A DNA stretch of 64,000 nucleotides, taken from assembly GCF_017309385.1 (NCBI RefSeq), contig NZ_JAFJMJ010000003.1:992001-1056000 (forward strand). Direction: 5' to 3'. The notes beneath the pieces were generated by a model that worked only from the letters and a program-made list of their open reading frames with translations, was not told the DNA's origin and did not search any database. The stretch comes from Amycolatopsis sp. 195334CR (GTDB taxonomy: Bacteria > Actinomycetota > Actinomycetes > Mycobacteriales > Pseudonocardiaceae). Of this stretch, positions 9,026 through 17,721 are shown in pieces. A program made the translations under genes and the position numbers. Every line of letters starts with the position of its first letter. Within the stretch, counting starts at the first letter, position 1.

Positions 9026-9039
9026 TGGAACAAGTTTCG
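9026..9039. promoter_or_regulatory. Second KstR-like operator, proximal to kstR
   Basis: TGGAACAAGTTTCG fits the KstR motif except for the last base (G for A), and has the AACnnGTT core. It is 23 bases ahead of the kstR ATG, the position expected for autoregulation. Confidence 0.65.
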
Positions 9040-9061
9040 ACCGGACCGGGGGAGCCGCCCG

Positions 9062-9670
9062 ATGGCCAAGCAGAAGGCCCCCATGGGCACGCTGAACGGC
9101 GACGAGCTGGGCTCGGCCGCCCAGCGCGACCGTCGCAAGCGGATCGTCGACGCCACGCTGGCGCTGGCCTCCAAGGGCGGCTACGACGCGGTGCAGATGC
9201 GGGCCGTCGCCGAACGCGCGGACGTGGCGCTGGGCACCCTGTACCGGTACTTCCCGTCGAAGATCCACCTGCTGGTTTCCGGGCTGGCCAGGGAGTTCGA
9301 GCGCGCGCAGGAGAAGCTGCAGCGCGGCGCCATCCCCGGCGACACGCCGACCGAGCGGCTGATGTTCGTGCTGGGGCGCAACACCCGGCTGATGCAGCGC
9401 GACCCGCACCTGACCGAGGCGATGGTGCGCGCGTTCATGTTCGCCGACACCACCGCGGCCACCGAGGTCGAGCACGTCGGGCGGCTGATGGAGAACATGT
9501 TCGCCACCGCGATGGGCATCGACGACCCGACCGAGGCCGACCGCGACATCTTCCACGTGATCGCCGACGTCTGGATGGCGAACCTGGTCGCCTGGGTGAC
9601 CCGGCGGGCGTCGGCCGCGGACGTGGCGAACCGCCTCGAACTCTCGGTGCACCTGCTACTGGACAAGTGA
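9062..9670 (+). CDS. kstR: KstR, TetR-family repressor of cholesterol catabolism
   Basis: TetR-family repressor of 202 residues. The helix-turn-helix lies at ~30-75; its stretch GGYDAVQMRAVAERADVA and LGTLYRYFPSKIHLLVS is almost what I recall for KstR of Mycobacterium tuberculosis, and similarity continues through the ligand domain (LTEAMVRAFMFAD, VIADVWMANLVAWVTRRAS). Known: KstR is released by 3-oxo-cholestenoyl-CoA or the free acid. Divergent from fadE34, the same arrangement as Rv3573c/Rv3574. Its operators are at 8948 and 9026, with another at 1965. The 3' end overlaps the converging small gene by 15 bases. Confidence 0.95.
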   Translation: MAKQKAPMGTLNGDELGSAAQRDRRKRIVDATLALASKGGYDAVQMRAVAERADVALGTLYRYFPSKIHLLVSGLAREFERAQEKLQRGAIPGDTPTERLMFVLGRNTRLMQRDPHLTEAMVRAFMFADTTAATEVEHVGRLMENMFATAMGIDDPTEADRDIFHVIADVWMANLVAWVTRRASAADVANRLELSVHLLLDK

Positions 9671-10009
9671 GGCTCGCGCCCGCACCCACGCCACGATTTC
9701 CGGTCCGACCGGCCATCCCACGGGGTCCAGCGCCTCGTAGTAGGCGATTTCGGCATCGAGTTCCGGCGACGGGCCTCCGTCGACCATGAGCATGATCGGA
9801 TGGCCGAGGCCCGAGGCGAGCGGTTTCGCCGGGTCGCGGACCATGGCCAGGAACTCGGCACGGTCGGTGAGGCGCAGCAACAGCGGCACGGCCTGCTCGC
9901 GCAACACCTCCGCGATAACTTCACCGCACCTCGGGTCTCCCGGTGAGAACCGCCACAGATCCGTCGACGGTGCCCAGCCGGGCCGCACGACCTCTTCTGG
10001 CGCGTCCAC
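9656..10009 (-). CDS. Hypothetical protein, 117 residues
   Basis: Not recognised. Acidic, soluble, no signal peptide or membrane segment; central FLAMVRDPAKPLASGLGH and a C-terminal PEIVAWVRARASLVQ. The GTG start at 10009 has an AGGGAC site ahead. It converges on kstR with a 15-base overlap, and a family B palindrome separates it from the upstream oxidoreductase. Codon use looks typical, so probably a real gene of unknown role. Confidence 0.6.
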   Translation of the reverse strand: MDAPEEVVRPGWAPSTDLWRFSPGDPRCGEVIAEVLREQAVPLLLRLTDRAEFLAMVRDPAKPLASGLGHPIMLMVDGGPSPELDAEIAYYEALDPVGWPVGPEIVAWVRARASLVQ

Positions 10010-10051
10010 CCGTCCCTGCCACAGACCGTCACCGGGCGCCGGGTGGCGAAT

Positions 10052-10104
10052 GCTATGAGTGGGGCATTACTTGCGTTGATTGCAAGTAATGCCCCACTCA
10101 TAGC
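10052..10104. repeat. Palindromic repeat, family B copy 1 (23-bp stem, 7-base loop)
   Basis: Perfect 23-base arms (10052-10074 and 10082-10104; GCTATGAGTGGGGC outward) around GTTGATT. Identical in all 53 bases, loop included, to 51998-52050. It lies three bases beyond the stop of the F420-type oxidoreductase, as a terminator would, but identity of the loop argues for recent copying. Confidence 0.92.
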
Positions 10105-10106
10105 AA

Positions 10107-11096
10107 TCAGGCGTGCAGCTTCGGCAGGACGTCCCGGCCGAAGACCTCGATCCACTCCTTCTGGTTCCGCCCCACGTTGTGCACGTAGATCCGGTTGAAC
10201 CCGGCGTCGACGTACTTCTGCAGCGACGCGCGGTGCACGTCCGGGTCGGACGAGATGACCATGCGGCCTTCGAAGTCCTCCGGCCGCACCAGCTTCGCCA
10301 TCTGCTCGAAGTCGAACGGCGAGCGCACGTCGGCCTTCGGGAACTTCATGCCGCCGTTGGGCCACTGCTCCATCGCGTTGGCCAGCGCCTCCTCCTCGGT
10401 CGGCGCCCACGACAGGTGGACCTGCAGCAGCTTCGGCATCGCGTCCGGGTCCTTGCCCGCCTTCTTCGCGCCCTTGCCGAAGTTGTCCAGGATGCCGGCC
10501 AGCTTCTCCAGCGAGGCACCCGGCGTGATCAGGCCGTCGGCCAGCTCACCGGTCTTGCGCGAGGTGTACGGCCCGGCCGAGGCGATGTAGATCGGCGGCG
10601 GCGCGTCCGGCAGCGTCCACAGCCGGGTGGTGTGCAGCTTGAAGAACTCCCCGCTGTGCTTGACGTCCTGCCCGCTGAACAGCTTCCGGATGATCTCCAG
10701 CGCCTCGAACATCCGGCGCACCCGCTCCGGCGCCTCCGGCCAGTACCCGGCGATGATGTGCTCGTTGAGCGCCTCGCCGGAGCCGATGCCGAGCCAGGTC
10801 CGCCCCGGGTAGGTGGCCTCCAGCGTGGCCGCGGCCTGCGCCACCACCGCCGGGTGCAGCCGGAACGACGGGCAGGTCACGCCCGGCCCCAGGTCACCCG
10901 TGGTGTTCTCGGCGAGCGAGGCCAGCACGCTCCAGACGAACGAGGCCTCCCCCTGCGCGGGCACCCACGGCTGGAAATGGTCGGCGGCCATCTGGCCGGA
11001 GAACCCGTGCTGCTCGGCCAGTGCGGCCAGCTCGATGGACTCCCGCGGCGAGAACTGCTCCAAAGCCGCCGCCATGCCGATCTGAACTTCAGTCAC
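10107..11096 (-). CDS. LLM-class F420-dependent oxidoreductase, Fgd-like
   Basis: Luciferase-like TIM-barrel enzyme of 329 residues related to F420-dependent glucose-6-phosphate dehydrogenase. The motif ADHFQPW keeps the His and Trp that in Fgd1 sit at the active site (His40, Trp44). Other family motifs: GVTCPSFRLHPAVVAQA, LGIGSGEALNE and IYIASAGP. The central and C-terminal parts differ enough from Fgd1 that glucose-6-phosphate is not assured; I place it in the broader G6PD-like F420 family. GTG start. It is followed at once by the family B palindrome. A second LLM enzyme lies 46 bases upstream in the same direction, probably in one transcript. Confidence 0.85.
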   Translation of the reverse strand: MTEVQIGMAAALEQFSPRESIELAALAEQHGFSGQMAADHFQPWVPAQGEASFVWSVLASLAENTTGDLGPGVTCPSFRLHPAVVAQAAATLEATYPGRTWLGIGSGEALNEHIIAGYWPEAPERVRRMFEALEIIRKLFSGQDVKHSGEFFKLHTTRLWTLPDAPPPIYIASAGPYTSRKTGELADGLITPGASLEKLAGILDNFGKGAKKAGKDPDAMPKLLQVHLSWAPTEEEALANAMEQWPNGGMKFPKADVRSPFDFEQMAKLVRPEDFEGRMVISSDPDVHRASLQKYVDAGFNRIYVHNVGRNQKEWIEVFGRDVLPKLHA

Positions 11097-11142
11097 GAAC
11101 GCTTACCCCTTCTCACCGTGGTACTCCGCCAACCTACTCCGC

Positions 11143-11973
11143 TCACCGGAATCCGCCCGCGAAGGCGGCGAACTCGTCCAGCTTGCGCAGCGTTTCCGAC
11201 TCCGGCAGCGTCGGCAGCAGCAACGACAGCCGGTCGACCCCGGCCTCGGCCAGTGCGGCCACGTCGTCCGGCCTGGCCGGTGCGCCGAAGATGGTGGCGG
11301 GCACGTCCGGGCGGCCCTGCTCGGCCAGCCAGGACTTGACCCGCCGGATCTCCGCCGGCGAAGTGCCGGGACGCGGCAGCCAGGCGTCTCCGTACTTCGC
11401 CAGCCGCTCCAGCGCGCGCTCGCTCTCACCACCGATGTAGATCGGCGGGTGGGGTCGCTGCACCGGTTTCGGCCAGGAGAACACCGGGTCGAAGTCGACG
11501 TGCTTGCCGTGGAACTCGGCCTCGTCCTCGGTCCACAGCAGTTTCAGCGCCTGGAGCTGCTCGTCCAGCAGCGCGCCGCGGGTGCGCGGGTCGGTGCCGT
11601 GGTTGCGCATTTCCTCGCGGTTCCAGCCCGCGCCGACGCCGAACAGCACCCGGCCGCCGGAGATCAGGTCGAGGCTGGCGACCTCCTTCGCGGTGTGGAA
11701 GAGGTCGCGCTGGATCAACAGGGCCACGCCGGTGCCGAGCAGCAGGTTCGAGGTGGTGGCGGCGATCGCGGCGAGGGTGACGAACGGGTCGAGCGTGCGG
11801 TAGTAGATCCGCGGCAGGTCACCGCCACCCGGGTACGGCGACTCCCGGCTCGCCGGGATGTGCGAGTGCTCGGCGAGGAAGAGCGAGTCGAAACCGCGCT
11901 CCTCCAGCGCCGGGCCGAGCACGCCGGGGCGGATGCCCTCGTCGGTCACGAACGTGGAGATGCCGAAGTCCAT
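11143..11973 (-). CDS. LLM-class flavin/F420-dependent oxidoreductase
   Basis: Luciferase-like monooxygenase-fold protein of 276 residues. It begins MDFGISTFVTDEGI and has EERGFDSLFLAEHSHIP, LDLISGGRVLFGVGAGWN and RPHPPIYIGGESERALER, the signature of the TIGR03619-type putative F420-dependent family common in Actinobacteria. Substrate unknown. First of two tandem LLM genes; with the PPOX-fold protein at 12728 it makes a local group of likely F420 or flavin users. Confidence 0.85.
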   Translation of the reverse strand: MDFGISTFVTDEGIRPGVLGPALEERGFDSLFLAEHSHIPASRESPYPGGGDLPRIYYRTLDPFVTLAAIAATTSNLLLGTGVALLIQRDLFHTAKEVASLDLISGGRVLFGVGAGWNREEMRNHGTDPRTRGALLDEQLQALKLLWTEDEAEFHGKHVDFDPVFSWPKPVQRPHPPIYIGGESERALERLAKYGDAWLPRPGTSPAEIRRVKSWLAEQGRPDVPATIFGAPARPDDVAALAEAGVDRLSLLLPTLPESETLRKLDEFAAFAGGFR

Positions 11974-12026
11974 ATTCGTGGCGAACCAGGACCGCCCCGG
12001 CGGTTATTCCCGTCCGGGTGAGTTGG

Positions 12027-12650
12027 TCAGCGGGTCCGGAGATCCCAGCGGCGGTGCTTCGGCGTGCTGATCGGCGCGGTCGCCGGCTCGTTGCGGGCGG
12101 TGCGGTCGGTGACCGGCTCGGTCACCGCGGTGGTCTCCCCCGTGGTTTCCCGCGGGGTCTCGCCGGTGGTTTCGGCGGGCACCTCCTCCACCGTGCGCAC
12201 CACCTTGCGCGCCGGCAGCAGGGCCATCACCAGGCCGAGCAGGGCCAGCCCGCCGTGCAGCCAGTTGTCGGCGGCGTTGATGTGCAGCGGGTCGCCCATG
12301 CCGGAGATCGGGTTGGTGGCGATCACGCCGGTGATCATCAGGCCCCAGACGAACACCGCGCCGTAGCCGATGAGCAGGAGCCAGCCGTACGTCCTGGCCA
12401 GCCCGGAGGCGGTGGCCATCAGCACGCCGAGCAGGCCGCTGAGCACGTGGAGCACGTTGTGGAACGGGTTGATCGCGAAGCCGAGCAGGGTGCCGTGCGA
12501 ATGCCCGGCGAAATCGCCGAAACCGGTCCTGACCAGGCCGACTATGCCGAACACCAGGAACGCCAGGCCGACCAGCCCGGCCAGCAGCTGGACCGGCTGG
12601 AGACCGGCCCGGTGGGGACGGAGGGTTTTCGCGGTGGTCGCGCGAGCCAT
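12027..12650 (-). CDS. DUF4383 integral membrane protein
   Basis: Protein of 207 residues with four predicted membrane helices (about 20-40, 68-88, 95-115, 135-155) and a hydrophilic Thr/Glu-rich tail to residue 207 (VEEVPAETTGETPRETTGET region). The conserved core (GHSHGTLLGFAINPFHNVLH; DNWLHGG) is typical of DUF4383, with its His/Asn-rich loops. GGAGAAGG sits just ahead of the ATG. Function unknown. Divergent from the PPOX-fold gene. Confidence 0.85.
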   Translation of the reverse strand: MARATTAKTLRPHRAGLQPVQLLAGLVGLAFLVFGIVGLVRTGFGDFAGHSHGTLLGFAINPFHNVLHVLSGLLGVLMATASGLARTYGWLLLIGYGAVFVWGLMITGVIATNPISGMGDPLHINAADNWLHGGLALLGLVMALLPARKVVRTVEEVPAETTGETPRETTGETTAVTEPVTDRTARNEPATAPISTPKHRRWDLRTR

Positions 12651-12727
12651 GACCTTCTCCCATCACGGAATGCGGATAGGCACGATTACCCCGGGCTTTC
12701 CGCTGGCAAACCGCCTACCGTGGGGGC

Positions 12728-13174
12728 ATGCCAGCCGACCTGGACCTGCTCCGGCGCCTCGCCGTGGAAGAACACGGCCTCGCCACCATCTCGACCGTGC
12801 GCGCGGACGGCACGGTCCACTCGTCCGTGGTGAACGCGGGCCTGATCGACGACCCCGTGAGCGGCACGCCGTCGGTCGGCTTCGTCGCCCGCGGTGACGC
12901 GCTCAAGCTGCGGCTGCTGCGCACGGCCGGGCACGCCACCATCGTCTTCCGCCGCGGCTGGAACTGGGCGGGGGCGCAGGGCCCGGTGCGGATCATCGGG
13001 CCGGACCACCCCGATCCCGGGTTCTCCCAGGACGAGCTGCCCACGCTGCTGCGCCAGGTGTTCCGCGCGGCCACCGGCACGCACGACGACTGGGACGAAT
13101 ACGACCGGGTGATGGCCGCCGAACGGCGGGCCGCGGTCTTCATCGCGGCCGACCGGCTCACAGGAAACGGCTGA
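12728..13174 (+). CDS. PPOX-class F420/FMN-dependent enzyme, split-barrel fold
   Basis: Protein of 148 residues with the pyridoxamine-phosphate-oxidase-like split barrel (HGLATISTVRADGTVHSSVV; VGFVARGDALKLRLLR; HATIVFRRGWNWAGAQG). In Actinobacteria proteins of this size and pattern are usually F420-binding reductases or heme/flavin binders. A PNPOx function is unlikely because its substrate residues are absent. The last 17 bases overlap the converging P-loop gene. Confidence 0.8.
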   Translation: MPADLDLLRRLAVEEHGLATISTVRADGTVHSSVVNAGLIDDPVSGTPSVGFVARGDALKLRLLRTAGHATIVFRRGWNWAGAQGPVRIIGPDHPDPGFSQDELPTLLRQVFRAATGTHDDWDEYDRVMAAERRAAVFIAADRLTGNG

Positions 13175-13793
13175 ACCGGGCCTGCACCTCGTCCGCGATC
13201 CCTTCGGCGTCGCGGGTGCCGTCCACTTCGATCACCGGAACGCCGAACTCGCGCGCCCGCCGCACCGCGTCCGCGGCGACCAGACGGTCGCGGGCGAGCC
13301 GGTTCCGTTGCGCCCGTTCGGGATCGCTGACCGGCACGCCGAGGCTGCCCGCCCGCGGCAGTTCGCGGACCTGGCGGTCGCGGAACTCCTCGGTGGGCAC
13401 CAGCACCACCATGCGCTCCGCCCCGAACGCGGGGACCACCAGTTCCGGCCGCAGTCCCCAGCCCTCGACCAGGATCGGCCGCGGGGACACCAGCGAGCGC
13501 AGGTCGTCGAGTGTCCATTCGAAACGGTCGGGGAAGCCGCCGAGCACCTCGGCGGCCATCTCCTCCGGCGTGGTGGTCACCCACCGCTGTTCGTCGTCGA
13601 TCTCCGGCAGCCCACGCCGCAACCGGCGCAGCAGGTCGCGTTCGTGATGGGCGCGCAGGCCCTGGTAGTCGTAGTGGAACGCGGTGAGGCCGTGCCGTTC
13701 GGCGAGCAGGCGCGCCACGGTCGACTTGCCCGCCCACTGCGCGCCACCGAGCCACAGCGCGCGCCCCAGCGTGCCGAACGGGTCGGCCGTCAC
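13158..13793 (-). CDS. P-loop NTPase, nucleotide/sugar kinase-like
   Basis: Protein of 211 residues with a Walker A loop GAQWAGKST near the N-terminus and HYDYQGLRAHHERDLLRR after it; ILVEGWGLRPELV fits a Walker B strand. Looks like a small AAA_33-type kinase; the substrate is not predictable. The GTG start overlaps the icmF stop (GTGA), so it is translationally coupled to icmF. The open frame extends upstream to 14912, but that part is shadow of icmF. An accessory role for branched-chain CoA metabolism is possible but unsupported beyond coupling. Confidence 0.75.
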   Translation of the reverse strand: MTADPFGTLGRALWLGGAQWAGKSTVARLLAERHGLTAFHYDYQGLRAHHERDLLRRLRRGLPEIDDEQRWVTTTPEEMAAEVLGGFPDRFEWTLDDLRSLVSPRPILVEGWGLRPELVVPAFGAERMVVLVPTEEFRDRQVRELPRAGSLGVPVSDPERAQRNRLARDRLVAADAVRRAREFGVPVIEVDGTRDAEGIADEVQARFSRFL

Positions 13794-16700
13794 ACGTTCC
13801 GCCGGTACTGCCCGCCCACCTCGAAGAACGCCTCGGTGATCTGGCCCAGCGAGCACACCCGCGCGGCGTCCATCAGCACGCCGAACAGGTTCTCGTCCCC
13901 GCGGGTCGCGGCCTCGCGCAGGGTGCGCAGGGCCAGCTCCGCCTCGGTGCCGTTGCGCTGCTGGAAGTCGGCCAGTCGCCGCAGCTGCGACTCCTTCTCG
14001 TCCTCGGTGGCGCGCGCCAGCTCGACCTCGACCTCGTCCTCTTCGGGGTGCGGGTTGCGGAAGGTGTTCACCCCGATGATCGGCAGCGTGCCCTCGTGCT
14101 TGAGGCGCTCGTACAGGATCGACTCGTCCTGGATGCGGCCGCGCTGGTAGCCGGTCTCCATCGCGCCGAGCACGCCGCCGCGCTCGGAGATCCGGTCGAA
14201 CTCGGCCAGCACGGCCTCCTCGACCAGGTCGGTCAGCTCGTCGATGATGAACGCGCCCTGCAGCGGGTTCTCGTTCTTCGACAGGCCCCATTCCTTGTTG
14301 ATGATCATCTGGATGGCCATCGCGCGGCGCACCGAGCTCTCCGACGGGGTGGTGATCGCCTCGTCGAAAGCGTTGGTGTGCAACGAGTTCGCGTTGTCGT
14401 AGAGGGCGCACAGGGCCTGCAGCGTGGTCCGGATGTCGTTGAAGCTCATCTCCTGCGCGTGCAGCGACCGGCCCGAGGTCTGCACGTGGTACTTGAGCTT
14501 CTGCGAGCGCTCGTTGGCGCCGTAGCGATCGCGCATGGCCACCGCCCAGATCCGCCGCGCCACCCGGCCGAGCACCGAGTACTCCGCGTCCATGCCGTTG
14601 GAGAAGAAGAACGACAGGTTCGGCGCGAAGTCGTCGATGTCCATGCCGCGCGCCAGGTACGACTCCACGTAGGTGAAGCCGTTGGAGAGGGTGAAGGCCA
14701 GCTGCGAGATCGGGTTCGCCCCGGCCTCGGCGATGTGGTAGCCGGAGATGGACACCGAGTAGAAGTTCCGCACGCCGTGCTGGATGAACCACTCCTGGAT
14801 GTCGGCCATCATGCGCAGGCTGAACTCGGTGGAGAAGATGCAGGTGTTCTGGCCCTGGTCCTCCTTGAGGATGTCGGCCTGCACGGTGCCGCGGACGTTG
14901 CGCAGCGCCCACTCCCGCAGCTCGGCGGCCTCCTCGGCGGACGGGTCGCGGCCGTGCTCGGCCTTGAACGCGTCCATCCGCTGGTCGATCGCGGTGTTCA
15001 GGAAGAAGGCGAGAATGGTCGGTGCCGGGCCGTTGATGGTCATCGACACCGAGGTGCTCGGCGCGGTCAGGTCGAAGCCGTCGTAGAGCGCCTTCATGTC
15101 CTCGAGCGTGGCGATGGACACGCCGGAGGTGCCGACCTTGCCGTAGATGTCGGGACGGGTGTCGGGGTCGTGCCCGTACAGCGTCACCGAGTCGAACGCG
15201 GTGGACAGGCGCTTGGCGTCGGAGTCCGAGGACAGGTACTTGAACCGGCGGTTGGTGCGGAAGGCGTCGCCCTCGCCGGCGAACATGCGGGCCGGGTCCT
15301 CACCCTCCCGCTTGAACGGGAAAACCCCGGCGGTGTAAGGGAAGTAGCCGGGCAGGTGTTCGCGGCGCAGGAACGAGAGCAGCTCACCGGTCTCGGTGTA
15401 GCGCGGCAGCGCCACCCGCGGGATCTTGCTGCCGGACAGGGTTTCCCGCCAGAGCTGGGTGTGCAGCTCCTTGTCGCGGATCTTCACCACCAGCTCTTCG
15501 GCGCGGTAGGACTCGGCCAGCTCGGTCCACTGCTCCAGCAGCCGCCGAACGTCACCGTCGACCTTCGCCGCGGCCCGTTCCGCCAGCTTCTCGATCGCGG
15601 CGACGTCGTCACCGGCGTCGGCCAGCGCGGTGCGCGCGGCGTCCAGGTGCTCCTGCTGCCGCACCGCCGCGACCTGGTCGATCGTGCGCTGGTGGTAGCC
15701 GCGCACGGTGTCGGCGATGTCGGCGAGGTAGCGGGCCCGCGAGGACGGGATGATCGTGCTGGCGTCGGTGGACACCTTGCCCTCGACCCTCGGCAGCACC
15801 CCGGCCGAGACCGTCAGGCCCTTCTCGGCCAGTTCGTCCCGCAGTTTCTGGTACAGCGCGGTGACGCCGTCATCGTTGAACTTGGCCGCCGAGGTGCCGT
15901 AGACCGGCATGTCCTCGGGGGCGGAGCCGAACGCCTCGCGGTTGCGCACGAGCTGTCGGGCCACGTCGCGGCGCGCGTCCTCGGCCCCGCGGCGCTCGAA
16001 CTTGTTGATCGCCACGGCGTCGGCGAAGTCGAGCATGTCGATCTTCTCCAGCTGCGACGCGGCGCCGAACTCCGGCGTCATCACGTACAGCGCGTGGTCC
16101 ACGTGGTCGACGATGCCCGCGTCGCCCTGGCCGATGCCCGGGGTCTCCACGATCACCAGGTCGTAGCCCGCCGCCTTGCAGGCCAGCACCGACTCGTCGA
16201 GCCCGGCCGGGATCTCACCGCTGGTGGTGCGGGTGGCCAGCGAGCGGAAGAACACCGGCGAGCCGTCCAGGCAGTTCATCCGGATCCGGTCGCCGAGCAG
16301 CGCGCCACCGCCGCGCCGCCGCGACGGGTCGACCGCGAGCACCGCGATCCGCAGCTTGTCCTCCTGGTCGAGCCGGAACCGGCGGATCAGCTCGTCGGTC
16401 AGCGAGGACTTGCCCGAACCACCCGTTCCGGTGATCCCGAGCACCGGCACCTGGCGGTTCGCCGCCGCCTCGGTGATCGCGGTGAGGTGCTCCTCGGGCA
16501 GCGTGCCCAGCTGCAGCCGGGTGATCGCGCGGGCCAGCGCGGGGACCTCACCGGAGAGCAGCTTCTCCACCGAGCCCGCCCCGGCCTCGGACAGGTCCGT
16601 GTCGCACTCGCGGATCATCAGGTTGATCATGCCGGGCAGGCCGAGCTGCTGGCCGTCCTCCGGGGAGAAGATCCGGGCCACCCCGCGCGAGTGCAGTAGG

Positions 16701-17029
16701 TCGATCTCCTCGCGCACGATGACGCCGCCACCACCGCCGTAGACCCGGATGTGGCCGGCACCGCGCTCGTTGAGCAGCTCCACCAGGTAGCTGAAGTACT
16801 CGACGTGCCCGCCCTGGTAGGCGCTGATGGCCACGCCCTGCACGTCCTCCGAGATGGCCGCGGTGACCACCTCGTCGACCGAGCGGTTGTGCCCGAGGTG
16901 CACCACCTCGGCGCCCTGCGACTGCAGGATCCGGCGCATGATGTTGATCGACGCGTCGTGCCCGTCGAACAGGCTGGACGCGGTCACGAACCGGACGGGG
17001 TGCGCGGGCTGGTGCAGCTCGGTGGTCAT
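13790..17029 (-). CDS. icmF: Fused isobutyryl-CoA mutase IcmF
   Basis: B12-dependent mutase of 1079 residues interconverting isobutyryl-CoA and n-butyryl-CoA (some members use isovaleryl/pivalyl-CoA). Order of domains: cobalamin-binding at ~10-145 with DGHDASIN (lower-ligand His); MeaI-type G-protein chaperone at ~190-420 with the P-loop GTGGSGKS (~200) and NKFERRGAEDARRD; a linker; the mutase TIM barrel at ~530-1079 (TINGPAPTILAFFLNTAIDQ, SISGYHIAEAGANP). This fusion is diagnostic for IcmF, as opposed to separate mutase subunits. GGAGGG abuts the ATG. An inverted repeat lies right upstream. The next gene is coupled by a four-base overlap. Confidence 0.96.
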   Translation of the reverse strand: MTTELHQPAHPVRFVTASSLFDGHDASINIMRRILQSQGAEVVHLGHNRSVDEVVTAAISEDVQGVAISAYQGGHVEYFSYLVELLNERGAGHIRVYGGGGGVIVREEIDLLHSRGVARIFSPEDGQQLGLPGMINLMIRECDTDLSEAGAGSVEKLLSGEVPALARAITRLQLGTLPEEHLTAITEAAANRQVPVLGITGTGGSGKSSLTDELIRRFRLDQEDKLRIAVLAVDPSRRRGGGALLGDRIRMNCLDGSPVFFRSLATRTTSGEIPAGLDESVLACKAAGYDLVIVETPGIGQGDAGIVDHVDHALYVMTPEFGAASQLEKIDMLDFADAVAINKFERRGAEDARRDVARQLVRNREAFGSAPEDMPVYGTSAAKFNDDGVTALYQKLRDELAEKGLTVSAGVLPRVEGKVSTDASTIIPSSRARYLADIADTVRGYHQRTIDQVAAVRQQEHLDAARTALADAGDDVAAIEKLAERAAAKVDGDVRRLLEQWTELAESYRAEELVVKIRDKELHTQLWRETLSGSKIPRVALPRYTETGELLSFLRREHLPGYFPYTAGVFPFKREGEDPARMFAGEGDAFRTNRRFKYLSSDSDAKRLSTAFDSVTLYGHDPDTRPDIYGKVGTSGVSIATLEDMKALYDGFDLTAPSTSVSMTINGPAPTILAFFLNTAIDQRMDAFKAEHGRDPSAEEAAELREWALRNVRGTVQADILKEDQGQNTCIFSTEFSLRMMADIQEWFIQHGVRNFYSVSISGYHIAEAGANPISQLAFTLSNGFTYVESYLARGMDIDDFAPNLSFFFSNGMDAEYSVLGRVARRIWAVAMRDRYGANERSQKLKYHVQTSGRSLHAQEMSFNDIRTTLQALCALYDNANSLHTNAFDEAITTPSESSVRRAMAIQMIINKEWGLSKNENPLQGAFIIDELTDLVEEAVLAEFDRISERGGVLGAMETGYQRGRIQDESILYERLKHEGTLPIIGVNTFRNPHPEEDEVEVELARATEDEKESQLRRLADFQQRNGTEAELALRTLREAATRGDENLFGVLMDAARVCSLGQITEAFFEVGGQYRRNV

Positions 17030-17034
17030 CCCTC

Positions 17035-17062
17035 CAAAATACTTGGACTTCCTACTATTTTG
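17035..17062. promoter_or_regulatory. Inverted repeat upstream of icmF
   Basis: Arms CAAAATA (17035-17041) and TATTTTG (17056-17062), spacer 14 bases, in an AT-rich island six bases from the icmF start. It may be an operator or contain promoter hexamers; the regulator is unknown. Confidence 0.35.
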
Positions 17063-17100
17063 AAGGCCGCCACGATCGTGTGAGCAGATTCACCAGACTT

Positions 17101-17721
17101 CTACCGGACCCCGGCCGCGACCCCGCCGCGGCGGGCCAGCCACTGCCGCATGGCGTACTCGACCATGGTGATCAGGGTCTGCTTGGTGGACTCGCGATCA
17201 CGGGCGTCGCACTTGACGATCGGGATGCTGGGGTCGATCGAGAGCGCCTCGCGCACGTCCTCGACCGAGTGCGAGAGCTCGCCGTCGAAGCAGTTCAGCC
17301 CGATGATGTAGGGCAGGCCGCGGTCCTCGAAGAAGTCGACCGGCGCGAACGAGTCCGCCAGGCGGCGCGTGTCGGCCAGCACCACCGCGCCGATCGCACC
17401 GCGGACGAGGTCGTCCCACATGAACCAGAAGCGCTGCTGCCCCGGGGTGCCGAACAGGTAGAGGATCAGGTCCGAGTCCAGCGAGACGCGGCCGAAGTCC
17501 ATCGCCACCGTGGTGGTGGCCTTGTTCGGCGTCGCCCGCAGGTCGTCGACACCGGTACTGGCCTCGGTCATCATCGCCTCGGTGGTGAGCGGCACGATCT
17601 CCGACACCGACCCGACGAAGGTCGTCTTGCCGGCGGCGAAACCGCCGGCCACCACGATCTTCGCCGAGGTCATGGTGCCGGGCGCGCTCTCCCGCGGAGC
17701 CTTAAAGCCGACGGAGTCCAC
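17101..17721 (-). CDS. cvnD: CvnD, conservon small GTPase-like protein
   Basis: Protein of 206 residues with a P-loop VAGGFAAGKTTFVGSVS and switch region YLFGTPGQQRFWFMWDDL, as in the MglA/Roc-like CvnD proteins. NCFDGELSH stands where the NKxD base-specificity motif would be (NxxD form), normal for this family. It ends a cvnA-B-C-D operon and overlaps cvnC by 20 bases. Known: conservons are actinobacterial membrane-associated signalling sets that control development and secondary metabolism, resembling a eukaryotic GPCR arrangement. Confidence 0.93.
   Translation of the reverse strand: MDSVGFKAPRESAPGTMTSAKIVVAGGFAAGKTTFVGSVSEIVPLTTEAMMTEASTGVDDLRATPNKATTTVAMDFGRVSLDSDLILYLFGTPGQQRFWFMWDDLVRGAIGAVVLADTRRLADSFAPVDFFEDRGLPYIIGLNCFDGELSHSVEDVREALSIDPSIPIVKCDARDRESTKQTLITMVEYAMRQWLARRGGVAAGVR

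Noticed and set aside
13794..14912. Upstream extension of the P-loop gene frame
   Set aside because: Lies entirely in icmF in another frame; the supported start is the GTG overlapping the icmF stop.
14048..16699. Long plus-strand open frame opposite icmF
   Set aside because: Shadow of icmF; no motifs.
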